A stretch of 64,000 nucleotides of DNA, from assembly GCA_002077065.1 (NCBI GenBank), contig NAJO01000012.1:806001-870000 (forward strand), written 5' to 3'. Shown here piece after piece: positions 51,804 to 61,991 of the stretch (position 1 is its first letter; the number at the start of each line of letters is the position of its first letter). The notes under the pieces are model-generated. The model worked only from the letters and a program-made list of their open reading frames with translations, was not told where the DNA came from and did not search any database. Position numbers and translations under genes: made by a program. This stretch comes from Cryoendolithus antarcticus (Eukaryota; Ascomycota; Dothideomycetes; Cladosporiales; Cladosporiaceae).

Positions 51804-53646
51804 ATGGCTACCGACGTGGCCCCTCAGGGCGTCAACGGCAACTATGGCTCTCACAACGGCTACCACTCCAACGAACCCTACAACGGCACCACATACTCCG
51901 CCACCAGCCAGCCATTCACCCCTGCACCGCCTACTTCCTCCACCTCTGCTGCCTCCACAAGCCAATCACCTGAGATCGGAAAGGACGAGGTCGGATGGTT
52001 CTTCGTAGAGCAATACTACACCACACTCAGCCGCGAACCGGAGAAGCTTCACGTGAGTGCGCGGCGTATTCTAGATAGGGTCCTACCCACTTGTCAGAGC
52101 GAAACTGACCTCGATGTAGCTCTACTACAACAAGCGCTCCCAATACGTGTCAGGCAACGAGACTGACAAAGTACCAGTCTGTGTGGGTCAGCGGGTACGT
52201 ACAAATCTCGCAAATAAGGAGCGATAGTACGCGCTGACACGACCCCAGGCAATTCATGAGCGGATAAAGGAGCTCGACTTCAAGAACTGCAAAGTGCGCA
52301 TCACCAATGTCGATTCCCAGGCCTCGGACGTCAACATAGTGATCCAAGTCATCGGCGAGATCTCCAACAAGTCCCAACCCCATCGCAAATTCTCTCAGAC
52401 CTTCATCCTCGCGACGCAGACTAACGGTTACTTCGTGCTGAATGACATCTTCCGATACCTTATCGAGGAGGAAGAGGAGGAGGTCGCTGACGCTGCGGAG
52501 ACCGCTGCGCTCGCCAATCCTGCTAGCGAGGACTCCGCTGTCGAGAATGGTGTCACCGACTCTTCTATCTCTAACGTAGATATCGAGCCAAGGGCAGCAG
52601 CGACGTCAAGTGAGCCAGACGCGGCAGAGAGCGACGCCAAGACCGTGGATGATGATGTGGAGGATACAGAGACCAAGGCTGAGCCCGCCGTGGAGGAGTC
52701 GGCAGCACCCAAGGTCAACGGTACCAGCGAGAAGCACGCCGAGGAGGATGTGGCTACAGACGCTGCTGCTCCTGCGACCACAGCGGACGCGGAGGAGTCC
52801 ACTACCGCAAACGCATCCGTCACCGAGACTGCCGCCCCCGAGAAGTCGGCAGCGCCAGAGCCTGCACGTGCTGCATCACCTCCACAGAAGGCACAAGCAG
52901 CGGCCGCTGCACCGGTCAAGCCTGCAGTGCCCAAGACATGGGCCAGTCTTGCTGCCTCTGCGAACCGCTCTGCACCAGCATCGACACCCGCAGCACAAAG
53001 TCAGCCACGCCCAACGCCTGCCGCTAAGCAACCATCCACATCGACATCCGTCGCCGCTGCATCCCCTGCAACAGCGGCGTCACCTGCGCCCGCCTCGAAC
53101 GCAGCTACGTCAGTTCCCGCCGCACCAGCCGCTCAGCCCGACGACTCGACCGCTACCAAGTCGACCGATGAATGGACGGCAGTTAGCTCGACCCACAACC
53201 GCCAGCAATCTCGCGCTCAGGTCAATGGCCACCAGCAGCAACAACAGCGCGAGCCCGACAACACTCCAAACTCCCGCGGCTATATCAAGAATGTCACTGA
53301 GACCATCCAGCACGCTGATCTCGAAGCTGCCATGAGCAAGTTTGGCGAGTTCGTGCAGTTCGACATTTCGCGCCAGCGCAACTGCGCATTTGTGGACTAC
53401 AAGACGCCCGAGGCTTATCAGGCTGCGGTCGCTGCTAACCCGCATGTTGTGAACGGTGAGAAGCTGTGGATGGAGCAGCGCAGGATCCGCGAGCCTGGCA
53501 CTCCGGGTTACAACCCACGTGGCGCGTTCAACCACATGCGTGGTGGACGGGGCAGCTTCCGTGGTGGCGAGAGAGGTGGATTTGCGCCTCGAGGGCGCGG
53601 CGCACCGGGTGCGCCGAGAGGCAGGGGCGCGCCTCAGGCTGCTTGA
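51804..53646 (+). CDS. NTF2-like and RRM protein, G3BP/Nxt3-type
   Basis: Exons 51804-52052, 52120-52194 and 52249-53646 give 573 residues. After a disordered N-terminus (about 55 residues) comes an NTF2-like domain at about 58-185: VGWFFVEQYYTTLSREPEKL, SQYVSGNETDKVPVCVGQR, FSQTFILATQTNGYFVLNDI, then FRYLIEEEEEE. A long acidic, then Ala/Pro/Thr-rich linker follows (about 190-440). An RRM begins near 455 (SRGYIKNVTETIQHADLEAA, FGEFVQFDISRQRNCAFVDY), and the end is an RGG tail (MRGGRGSFRGGERGGFAPRG). This matches G3BP, yeast Bre5 and fission yeast Nxt3. These proteins bind RNA and a ubiquitin protease and act in stress granules and ribophagy-type turnover. The orthologue is clear at family level. 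Confidence 0.92.
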
Positions 53647-54401
53647 AGCGCTGAACACATGTGTGACGGGACGAACCTCGCGCATGGACTGCAGTAGGCA
53701 AGACCACTTTTAGCTGCCTTGTGGACTTGCTAAGCGGCCCGCGGCTCTGACTGCTCCTGCAGGCCGACGATGAACAACGGCACATGGCTGGAGGCCAAAC
53801 CAACCGAGGAACTAAGGACTGAAGACTGTACAATAAGGCACGCCCGCGTGTCTCTCATGGGACTAGCAGAAGATGTCCGATCGCAACACCTACGAGAACA
53901 GGGCGGCAAAAGCGAATGGACTTTCAAGCGTTCAGCGGAACCCTTCTGGTGCTGCATAGCGTTCGGCTTTGCTTATGGATGCGACGTACTGCACTTCATT
54001 TCAGTGTGTCACTTATTAGCTTAGGGTGGATGCTACTTGAGACGGATTGATGCCGCAAAAGCTTTGGCTAGATTAGCTTCGACAGTGTATAATTGTGCTT
54101 TGCTAAGCTATCAACTGTTCACTGCGCGATTATTCCTCCTGCCTGTGCACTCGGGTCGCGCCTGCCATGCCGGCATCGGTCCGCGTACCTTCCCTGTCAG
54201 CTGTGCCAAGCCTGAGCTATCTCAGGATCTCGACTTCACCTCAGCTGCACTTTACGTTGTCTCAGCGTTCTCACATACCGTGCATACAATACCTGCGATC
54301 TAGACGACTACCGACATTTTGATGACCCGTGGCCTCGTCTACCACGCGAAGGCATTATTTGGTTCCAAGGCAAAGGACAGCAGCAAGCAAACACCGTAGC
54401 A
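53647..54401. other. Intergenic region
   Basis: 755 bases between the G3BP-like gene and the helix-turn-helix locus. No gene or repeat recognised. Confidence 0.4.
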
Positions 54402-55457
54402 ATGCCCAAAACCAACTCCGCGTCCGCTTTTCGATGGCCAGCCGACGTCCACCGCGCCGAGATAGAAGAACGAACCCGCAACGGTGAGTCCTGCGCGCAG
54501 ATTGCAGAAGCCATCACGTCCCAGTATGGCGTCAAATTGCACATGAAGACTATCTCGCGGAAACGCTGCGAGTGGGGCCTTCGGACTCGTGCTAAACGTG
54601 GCCCAAATCCGAATCCCTCGATCCGTAAACGTCCTATGTCTAAGCAGAAGCGAGATAAGTATGTTAAGCAAGCTGCGCTCAAGGCTGAGATCACCGCGAG
54701 GACTGAATGGGGTGAAAGCGCGCAGCAGATCACTTGAGGAAGTCATCGTTATGGGCTTTGAGCTGAAGAGTGGTGTTGCTACTGTGCTGAGGCTACAGAC
54801 TTTCTGGGGCCTCGTTCCTGCTGAGCACGCTGGGGCTGCGGAGGAGCAGTCGCGCGATTCGGTCGAGTACCGGAAGCTCAGGGCTAGTGAGAGTAAGGCG
54901 CGGAGTAAGCGGCGGGCGAAGGAAAGGGCTGCTGCTACCGAGGCGGCGAAGGTGGCTGAGGGGAAAGTGCATGGAGGGGGTGCGGCGGTGGTGCATTATC
55001 CGACTAATTGTACTTTTGGGCTAGGGGACGGTAGGCGGCGAGTGGAGGGGCTGGGGATCCGATGGATTTGACAGGTGTGCGAGATGACGACCATGATCAT
55101 GACGATGGTGAAGTGTATGTGTTGCCTTGCGGACCGAGTGACACTAGGGCCGCGACGGGTAGCCATGTTGGTACCTCGACCTCGATAGCACCGATACAGG
55201 AGTCCTTACCTGCATTCTCGTACACACGCGACATCATGTCCGCAAATCTCATGGTCGACCTTGCGATCAGCATGCTGAGCGCGGCCAAAGACGTCAAAGA
55301 TCTGATGATCGCTGGTGAGATCCGCCGACCCGCAACAAACTCGATCACTGGACTCCCGCCTAGTCACGAAGAAGTCATCTCAGCGAAGCGAAAGCTTAAG
55401 GAGGGGACGAAGTACGCTTGGGATGTGGCCAAGGACGGCGTACTTGGTGATATGTGA
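54402..55457 (+). pseudogene. Duplicated helix-turn-helix protein with a one-base frameshift
   Basis: The first frame (ATG at 54402, MPKTNSASAFRWPADVHR) stops at TGA 54735. The plus-one frame then continues the protein without a break. The upstream part has a helix-turn-helix unit (AEIEERTRNGESCAQIAEAI, then SQYGVKLHMKTISRKRCEWG). A second, diverged unit (LKAEITARTEWGESAQQI, then EEVIVMGFELKSGVATVLRL) is split exactly at the frame change, where ATC-ACTT-GAG replaces an expected ATC-xCx-GAG. A basic stretch (SKARSKRRAKERAA) follows. A 44-base GT..AG intron (55027-55070) joins it to an acidic part (VRDDDHDHDDGEVYVL) that ends near 55457 (KYAWDVAKDGVLGDM). The fold is like DNA-binding homeodomain/transposase HTH units. 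Either a recent pseudogene or a single-base assembly error. I do not recognise the family. Confidence 0.6.
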
Positions 55458-55702
55458 AGCGCCATACGACTTCGAGCTTGTGGACGCCTTCTTTCCAGAA
55501 AAGCCTTCCCGGGACTGGCTGCAGATCTGGATCAACATGTACATTGCTCACGACGGCTCTGTACTTCCCGCTACCGCTATGTCGCCAAGTCTGGGTATAC
55601 TGCATGCAAACAATACCACTATCCGTCAGGTCTGCACCCATGGTGCTCTCTAGATCGACCGTCAAATCGTCTCTCATCGCTCTCTTCTCTTCGGCCTCGA
55701 CT

Positions 55703-57187
55703 CTAGATATCCTCCTCCCTCGTCCCATCTGGCCGCCATCTCCCGGGTATCAGGGGCCTAGACTTCGCTCGGAGCGCCTCCTTAGCCGCTGGTACCGATG
55801 GCAAATCTTTCTTAGGTGTATTCGACACCTTGAAGCTTGTCTCCTTGTGGATCTCCAGCTTCGCGGCCCTCCGCTCACTCCCGGACACGGGCCACGAAGA
55901 CCTATTCGATGGACTGGCCCAGGTCCTGTGCTCTGCATCGCGTTCGCTGCTTGCTAGTCGGCCGGTGCGCGGACCGTCAGATGTTGGGCTCTCTGACCCA
56001 CGCTCAACAGAGTCGAGGTCGCGAAGGGCAATTTGGACAAGCTTATCCGAGCTTTCCGGTCGACGGAAGGGTTCGTCGATGGTGACGGAATCCAAATGCT
56101 GAGAGGACTTTCCCGAGTTGTTCATACGGACCGAGACTTTTCGCACGCGGTGAATGAATGGATTCCAGATTACGGACTTGAGCGCTGGCGCGCAGGCGCA
56201 CAGCTATGAGAAAGTCAGTAACGATCAATGTAAGCTCAAGCTAGCGGGACTTACCACTGCAAGATCGACCTCCACTGCCGCAGCGATCCATAGCGGGTAC
56301 GTGAACCATGTCTCATCGTATGTGGCGATCAGACTCTTGTAGATGAAGAATGTTCGCACTATGCCGGCGATGGTGACGATGAATCCGAGGCAGAGTAGAA
56401 AGCAGACTCCAAGGCGTTGACGCAGCGGCATCTGCAGCCGCATAACAACCGGTATGGGCAAACAGGTACAGAGCAGGTCTGCGACGCAGCTTAAGATTCC
56501 GGCAATGAGCGTCGTGTTGCCCTCGTTGCCGCAGTGGCCCTTGACTGTGGCCGGGAATAGCCAGTAGACTTCCACGGGGCTGCGTCATGTGTAAGCTAAA
56601 CGGCTATGACGGACAGGCTGGGTAAGTAAGGTCTTACTAGCAATCAAATATCGCAAGCAGACTCATCGAGATCCAGAAGCCGATCACGAAGGCTAGACTA
56701 GCGTGTAGCGTCCATCGATACCACTTCATGTGGACGTCGCGGACGAGGCGGTAGTAGAGGCATAGTAGGCTCAGGCGTGTGAAGCCTGTGGCGAAGAGAT
56801 ACATCAGCTTGGCGACGAAAGCGATGATGTTGGCGTTCTGGATCCTAGCTCGATGTCAGCGTCCGATCTCACTCTTCGGAGCAGCGCAAGCACTCACATG
56901 CTGAACTCAACGTCCCAGACATGGCGGTTCCAGCCATATTTGCGGTTCGCGAGCAGGACGATAGCGGTCATGCCCACCGTGCAAGCCCAAGCTAGCAGGA
57001 TCATGGTGTCATCGATGCCGTAGTATTTCTTGATGACGATGCGACCCCATACTCGCGCGAAGACTGCCAAGGTCACAAGGATGATGAGAGTAATGTTCGT
57101 TATGAGGAGTGCGCCGCCCCGAGTCTCTGGGTTGTTGTAGTTTGGTGTGGGCCAGCTGAGGGCGACGTCAAGAGGGATCTCGCGCAT
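55703..57187 (-). CDS. Rhodopsin-like fungal integral membrane protein (seven helices)
   Basis: Exons 57187-56898, 56844-56638, 56579-56255 and 56203-55703 join in phase to 440 residues. Start MREIPLDVALSWPTPNYNN. Seven hydrophobic helices: LLITNITLIILVTLAVFARV, DDTMILLAWACTVGMTAIVL, IIAFVAKLMYLFATGFTRLS, LHASLAFVIGFWISMSLLAI, LIAGILSCVADLLCTCLPIP, LGVCFLLCLGFIVTIAGIVR, and WFTYPLWIAAAVEVDLAVLC. Conserved features include GIDD before helix 2, W..HVWDVEF, C..PVEVYW and CACAPALKS, as in the large Pezizomycotina rhodopsin-domain/CFEM-GPCR-like family. The C-terminal ~160 residues are cytosolic, Ser/Arg-rich and disordered. No CFEM domain is present. Ligand and signalling output are unknown; these proteins are often considered putative receptors. 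Confidence 0.87.
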
Positions 57188-59010
57188 GATGCAACGTATT
57201 GTTGGTCGATGAGTTGATGAAACTATATTGCTAGCTTTTAGCCATCGTTGAGGTAGACGCTGAGAGAGACACCAGTGCCTGGGACGTAGGAGTTGTGGTC
57301 ACGCGAAACCCAGATCGGTCAACACAGATATTTTGATCAGTCAATTCGATCGTCGAGACCGATGTCGCACAGAATGATATGTATGCTGGTCAATGATCCG
57401 GGTTCCCGGCAACATGCGGTGCGAGCGATCTGCAACATGGTATAGAGACACAGAGAAAGATATATTGGCAAAGAACGTTGACAGAACCTACTTCTCCACT
57501 CACTATCACGAGCCAGCTCGTTTACGGATGCTTGCCGACAGACATGGAAGACCCAAAGGCCCTCGCACAGCCACCGAGAAGTCGACAGGACGAGTATGCA
57601 AGGGCGATGCCCGAATGCATTGGTGGTTCCTTGAGCTGAGGTTACAGTTCACGCTTAGATGTGAGACAGCCAGAGAAGTGCCAGGCATTGGGCAACACGA
57701 GCGTTGTAATTCTGCCTTGCTTAGGACACCCTACAGCATTTTCTCCCATCGTCAGGATCACAAGTCTCATGGACATGTCGCCGTCCCAACAGCCGGGTAA
57801 CTGTCGAAGTGCATGCGGCACCCGGGTCGATCAGAGCTCGCTTCGCAGATTGTTATGCGGAGTGGACGCAAAGATCCGGAAAGAGATGAATGGCAACTCG
57901 GTCGAGACAATGCCAGCGCGGTGTGGCTTGCATGTGCCATGCGAGTCGAGTTCGCAGTGCGTTGTGCGTTGTGGAGCAGTCTATGGAAAGTTTGTTGCAA
58001 TCCTCCGATTGGTCAACGAACAGTCGCGTCCCATCTCTGAGTCCAGAACCGATGTATGGGAGATGCAGTGGCAGAGCATCTAGATTGCATGGCTGCAGTG
58101 CAACCTGTCTTCCCGTTTTGCACGGTATGGACGTATGTAGGTTTGGCCGCAAAGACGTTCACCGCGGCAGCGTTCTAGCAGAAGATTCGACACAGCCATT
58201 GCGTGCGCAGCGTGCCTCGGAGACAAATGGCACGAGTGTGAGATAGTGTCGCTACAGGATCGTAAAAACATGAAACAGAGCTCTCAAACTCAGATCAGTA
58301 CATGTGTAGCGAGGGCTTCGTGCCGTTACTCTCGGCAGACGGCATCAACGGCGATCGTCTTCGACGAATATTCAATGCTCCTATGCACAGTCATTTTCCT
58401 ATCGTCGAAGAACAATGATTTTTGCCATTGGCGTTTCAAACCTTTCCGTGCAATGCCTGTCCGCCTGTCGAAGAGGGTTATGGCGGCAGGGTTCGACACC
58501 GTTCCGACCTCGGGATGCCGACTCATGGGCAGTGCTTCCTGCGGCCTGATCACATCCCTATATAGGCCCCACCGTCTCCAACCTTGGAAAAGACGAGCAC
58601 CGCCTTGGTCAAATTTCCGCGGAGTGTTCTTCGACTGGAGTGCTGGAGCCTTCGTAGGCGACAGCTCCAAGTTTCACATGCATATGAGCGTGAGAAGAGG
58701 CTTAGCGACTCTACCTTATCCTGCAACTCCTCTTGATAGCAGCATCACTGGGTCCGTACAACCGCAGTGCTACATACAGCAGCCTCCTCAATCTATGCGA
58801 CCAATTGAGAGGCACTAGGAACACTTCCGGACGGATAAGAATGGCAGTCGCGCGTTATACCGAGAACGTCATACCTTCTCTTTACCACTTCTCCGGCATG
58901 AGCTGGCCGAAGTCGACATAGGCTTAGATGATCATGGAGCGTCTGTACTGCTCCGATGTTTGTCACAGTCTGTAGGCACGTACTATACATATCATACATC
59001 TAGCCTCTTC
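57188..59010. other. Gene-poor intergenic region
   Basis: 1.8 kb, the longest stretch without a supported gene. Several frames of 60-190 codons overlap on both strands (for example 57661-58083 and 58246-58818) but show no domain, signal peptide or sensible splice extension. No tRNA or transposon end recognised. It contains the promoter of the rhodopsin-like gene at its left end. Confidence 0.4.
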
Positions 59011-60015
59011 TCACACTTTCTGCCTCGCAACCAGCGCCATAGCCGCGTAGTCATACAAACTCTTCTTGGCGTCCTTATCGACTGTGATGATTTTCATCAA
59101 TGGCCGCCCATCCTCAAGAAGGAACCCCTTCACGAGATCAATCTTCCAATTTGCGTTTCCCACTCTCAGATGCAACATGCCTTCTCTCGTGAACATCTTC
59201 GCTACAGCTCGCTGCACGCCCGCGAAATCGATCGTTGTCCGCACACCGTTGTTGCCGTAAGTCCACGCGCGAGCTTCAGACATCGGCCAGGAAGTCCAGG
59301 TCGCGCTGATGGCGTCGAGAGATTTGTTGATGGTGACATCTTTCGGCGAGGCGGTGAGTGTCTTCTCCCCTAGAACCCAATCGCCGATGAATGGCACCAT
59401 CCTCCGTGCCTTGTACTCTAGCAAAGGCTCGCCGTTCGGCCCGCGGATGATATCTATGCGCTGTACCAGCCTGAAAGGTGTTGCCACTATCACCGTAGCC
59501 ATCGCTGAGATGGCCATACATGCCGCGCCGAAGATGGTGGTGACTATGGTCGAGGCGGAAGAGCTTACTAGGATAAAGTTCAGGACATTTCGCGCGTAGA
59601 GAAATAGGGTGCCACCGAAGAAGTAGGAGGACAGGATCAGTCCGGTTTGGACAGGCGCTTTGTAGAGACATAGGCGCTCTTGGTGGCCGAGGAGGATATT
59701 GGCCTGGTCGATGAGGGGGTGACCTGAAGCTTGTGGAGATGGGAGGAATGTGGGAGCCGGCGTTCGAGGTGGCGCCGGCGCGGGCTTACGAGGAGCGATA
59801 GGTAGCCGAGAACTTGGCGAAGGTCGTCTCGGGGTGGCTTTAGAGGAGGTAGTCGGCCGTGAGCTCTTCAAGGCTGGTTTCGGTGCACCATCTCGGGGCG
59901 CTGGTGCAGTGGCTGCCGAGCTCACGGCGATTGATGTAGAGGCAAATGTCCTACATCTCGCAGCCGAACATCTGAACAGCGCGGCGCTTGCGGTAGATGT
60001 CCTCGTTGTCCACAT
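59011..60015 (-). CDS. Mitochondrial membrane protein, TMEM70/186/223-like
   Basis: 334 residues in one exon. Start MWTTRTSTASAALFRCSAAR is a basic, Ser/Ala-rich mitochondrial presequence. A Pro/Arg/Ser-rich linker runs to about residue 95. Two hydrophobic hairpin segments follow: GLILSSYFFGGTLFLYARNV near 125 and TIFGAACMAISAMATVIVAT near 160. The matrix-side domain contains RLVQRIDIIRGPNGEPLLEY, MVPFIGDWVLGEKTLTASPK and RVGNANWKIDLVKGFLLEDG. Presequence, two close helices and a beta-rich tail are the plan of the TMEM70/TMEM186/TMEM223 family, which assists assembly of respiratory complexes. The specific member is not determined. It diverges from PDX1. Confidence 0.7.
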   Translation of the reverse strand: MWTTRTSTASAALFRCSAARCRTFASTSIAVSSAATAPAPRDGAPKPALKSSRPTTSSKATPRRPSPSSRLPIAPRKPAPAPPRTPAPTFLPSPQASGHPLIDQANILLGHQERLCLYKAPVQTGLILSSYFFGGTLFLYARNVLNFILVSSSASTIVTTIFGAACMAISAMATVIVATPFRLVQRIDIIRGPNGEPLLEYKARRMVPFIGDWVLGEKTLTASPKDVTINKSLDAISATWTSWPMSEARAWTYGNNGVRTTIDFAGVQRAVAKMFTREGMLHLRVGNANWKIDLVKGFLLEDGRPLMKIITVDKDAKKSLYDYAAMALVARQKV

Positions 60016-60412
60016 CAGTGAGTTTCGATTTACCCCAGTAATGTCAGTGGATACAATTTTCGAGAGATCCCAAATGAACCAAATTATATGAGCAGTCCAG
60101 AGTTCAAAGCCTCAATTTGGATATAAGTGTGTTGACTCTTGCCGAGATGCCAGCACCACGCTCTTGATCAAGATAGCCAGACTGCAGAGGTGACAGCGAT
60201 GCTGAACGTCAATCTGCTCGTAACGATCTGGTGCTGCTATCGATCTCATGTATCGTGAAATATAAGTTCACCAATGCTTGCATCGGAGCCGAGTGCACCC
60301 ATTTCCCAATTCGGGCCGTGCAGATCTGAAGCTCAACCAACACCCGAGCGCTAGTGAGACAACATTTCATACCGGTTCCCACGCTGTCGCAACATACACT
60401 CTTGCGTACGCC
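60016..60412. promoter_or_regulatory. Divergent promoter, TMEM-like gene / PDX1
   Basis: 397 bases shared by two genes for mitochondrial proteins. No defined operator recognised. The PDX1 frame is open upstream to 60278 but without an ATG that gives a presequence. Confidence 0.5.
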
Positions 60413-61804
60413 ATGGCCGGCGTCGCCAGAACAGCGCGGCTGTCCGCTCGCCTAGCACGCAGCTATGCCAACAGCCAGCGACGAGGTAGGATTGTCATCC
60501 CATGGCTTCATTCGGGGAAGCTCTCCATGCTAACGACCGCCCCAGCGTTCCAACCCTCTCCCTGTGCACCCGCAGCCTCCGCTTTCACGATGCCCGCTCT
60601 ATCCCCTACGATGACCGAGGGCAATATCTCCTCGTGGCGTGTCAAGGAAGGCGACACCTTCAACGCAGGCGATGTTCTGCTGGAGATCGAGACCGACAAG
60701 GCGACTATGGATGTTGAGGCACAGGACGACGGCGTAATGGTCAAGATCGTGCAGGGAGATGGGAGCAAGGGCGTGAAGGTGGGCGGACGGATAGCTGTCA
60801 CGGCGGAGTCTGGGGATGATCCGGCGACGGTGGAGATACCGGCCGAGGAAGCACAGGCTGCTGCACCGGCAAAGGCAAAGAATGAGGGCCAGGGAAAGAG
60901 TGGGACCGGGCAGGAGAGCCCAAGCCAGGCTGAGGCCCCGCCGAGCAGTAAGCCGACTGAGACGGAGGCTGCACCTGCACATGCGAAGAAAGCTGCGGAC
61001 AGCACGACACAAGGAGGGAAGACCGGGGCACAAAAGTACCCGTTGTACCCTGCAGTACAAGCCCTCCTGCTACAGAATGGGCTTGCGAAGGAGGATGCGT
61101 CTAAGATACCAGCATCAGGACCTGGCGGCAGGTTACTCAAGGGCGATGTACTCGCGTACTTGGGGAAGGTGAAGAAGGACTACCCGGCATCGGCTGAGGC
61201 ACGCATAACGAAACTGGGACATCTCGACTTGTCAAACATACAACTCGCGGCTCCTGCACAGACGGCGAAGGCTACGCCTGCAGCAGCACCGGCAGCTATT
61301 CCAGAGCTTGCGAGGGAAACGGAGGTCGCATTACCGATCAGCCTTTCAGCGGTGCTGGCCACGCAGAAGCGCGTGCAGGAGACGCTGGGCATCAGCCTAC
61401 CTTTGTCAGTCTTCATCGCACGAGCATCGGAGCTGTCGAATGAGGATCTGCCCGCGTCGAAGTCGCGCAAGCCTACAGCGGAGGATCTTTTCAACTCCGT
61501 GCTTGGTCTTGACACCGTGCCTACATCGTTGCGGGGAAGCTTCATGCCGCAAGTCACACCTCTTGGCTCGGCTTCGAGAACAGCGCCACGGAGACCGCAG
61601 AGGAAGAGCGACATCCTCGATCTGTTGACGTCGAGGAAGTCCGCGCCTTCGCGAACGACACAGCGGACACCAGCTCCAATGGCAGTGGATGGGCCGAACA
61701 TGTTCAGCGTTACCGCGCCAAGTGGTGAGGAGAAGCGAGCGATGAGGTACCTCGAGCGATTGAAGGTAGTGTTGGAAACAGAACCGGGCAGACTTGTGTT
61801 GTAA
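60413..61804 (+). CDS. PDX1: Pyruvate dehydrogenase complex protein X (E3-binding protein)
   Basis: Exons 60413-60485 and 60546-61804 give 443 residues. The 60-base intron (GTAGGA..GCTAAC..CCCAG) is a multiple of three and open, so it can be mistaken for coding sequence, but removing it brings the presequence (MAGVARTARLSARLARSYAN) next to the lipoyl domain. The lipoyl domain starts FTMPALSPTMTEGNISSWRV, with the lipoylated Lys in EIETDKATMDVEAQDDGVMV. An Ala/Pro/Lys/Gln-rich linker follows. The peripheral-subunit-binding domain is at about residues 205-240 (YPAVQALLLQNGLAKEDASK, then IPASGPGGRLLKGDVLAYLG) and binds E3. The C-terminal half lacks the acetyltransferase HxxxD motif, as expected for protein X rather than E2. 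It anchors dihydrolipoamide dehydrogenase in the mitochondrial complex. Confidence 0.93.
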   Translation: MAGVARTARLSARLARSYANSQRRGRIVIPWLHSGKLSMLTTAPAFQPSPCAPAASAFTMPALSPTMTEGNISSWRVKEGDTFNAGDVLLEIETDKATMDVEAQDDGVMVKIVQGDGSKGVKVGGRIAVTAESGDDPATVEIPAEEAQAAAPAKAKNEGQGKSGTGQESPSQAEAPPSSKPTETEAAPAHAKKAADSTTQGGKTGAQKYPLYPAVQALLLQNGLAKEDASKIPASGPGGRLLKGDVLAYLGKVKKDYPASAEARITKLGHLDLSNIQLAAPAQTAKATPAAAPAAIPELARETEVALPISLSAVLATQKRVQETLGISLPLSVFIARASELSNEDLPASKSRKPTAEDLFNSVLGLDTVPTSLRGSFMPQVTPLGSASRTAPRRPQRKSDILDLLTSRKSAPSRTTQRTPAPMAVDGPNMFSVTAPSGEEKRAMRYLERLKVVLETEPGRLVL

Positions 61805-61991
61805 GAGATCTTGGTGATGTACATATAGACTAGGTAATGCAATCCATGTACTATGCAATCGCTCAAAATCATCGCGGTGGTCCAAGCGCTTAAAGCTGTT
61901 TCCAGTCGCGTCTCCGCACCACGCGACTCAAACCACCAAACCCAATGCTTGACCTCATCCTCATAGCTGACACACATACACCACCGCAACC

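Noticed and set aside
55315..55653. Frame containing CEAPYDFELVDAFFPEKPSR, possibly a further exon of the HTH locus
   Set aside because: It reads like protein, but I could not join it to the upstream frame with credible splice sites, so it was not added to the model.
57661..58818. Several frames of 75-190 codons in the largest intergenic region
   Set aside because: They overlap on both strands and lack domains, signals and consistent splice sites.
60486..60545. Segment read as coding in the N-terminus of PDX1
   Set aside because: It has donor GTAGGA, branch GCTAAC and acceptor CCCAG, is a multiple of three, and interrupts the join of presequence to lipoyl domain, so an intron is more likely.
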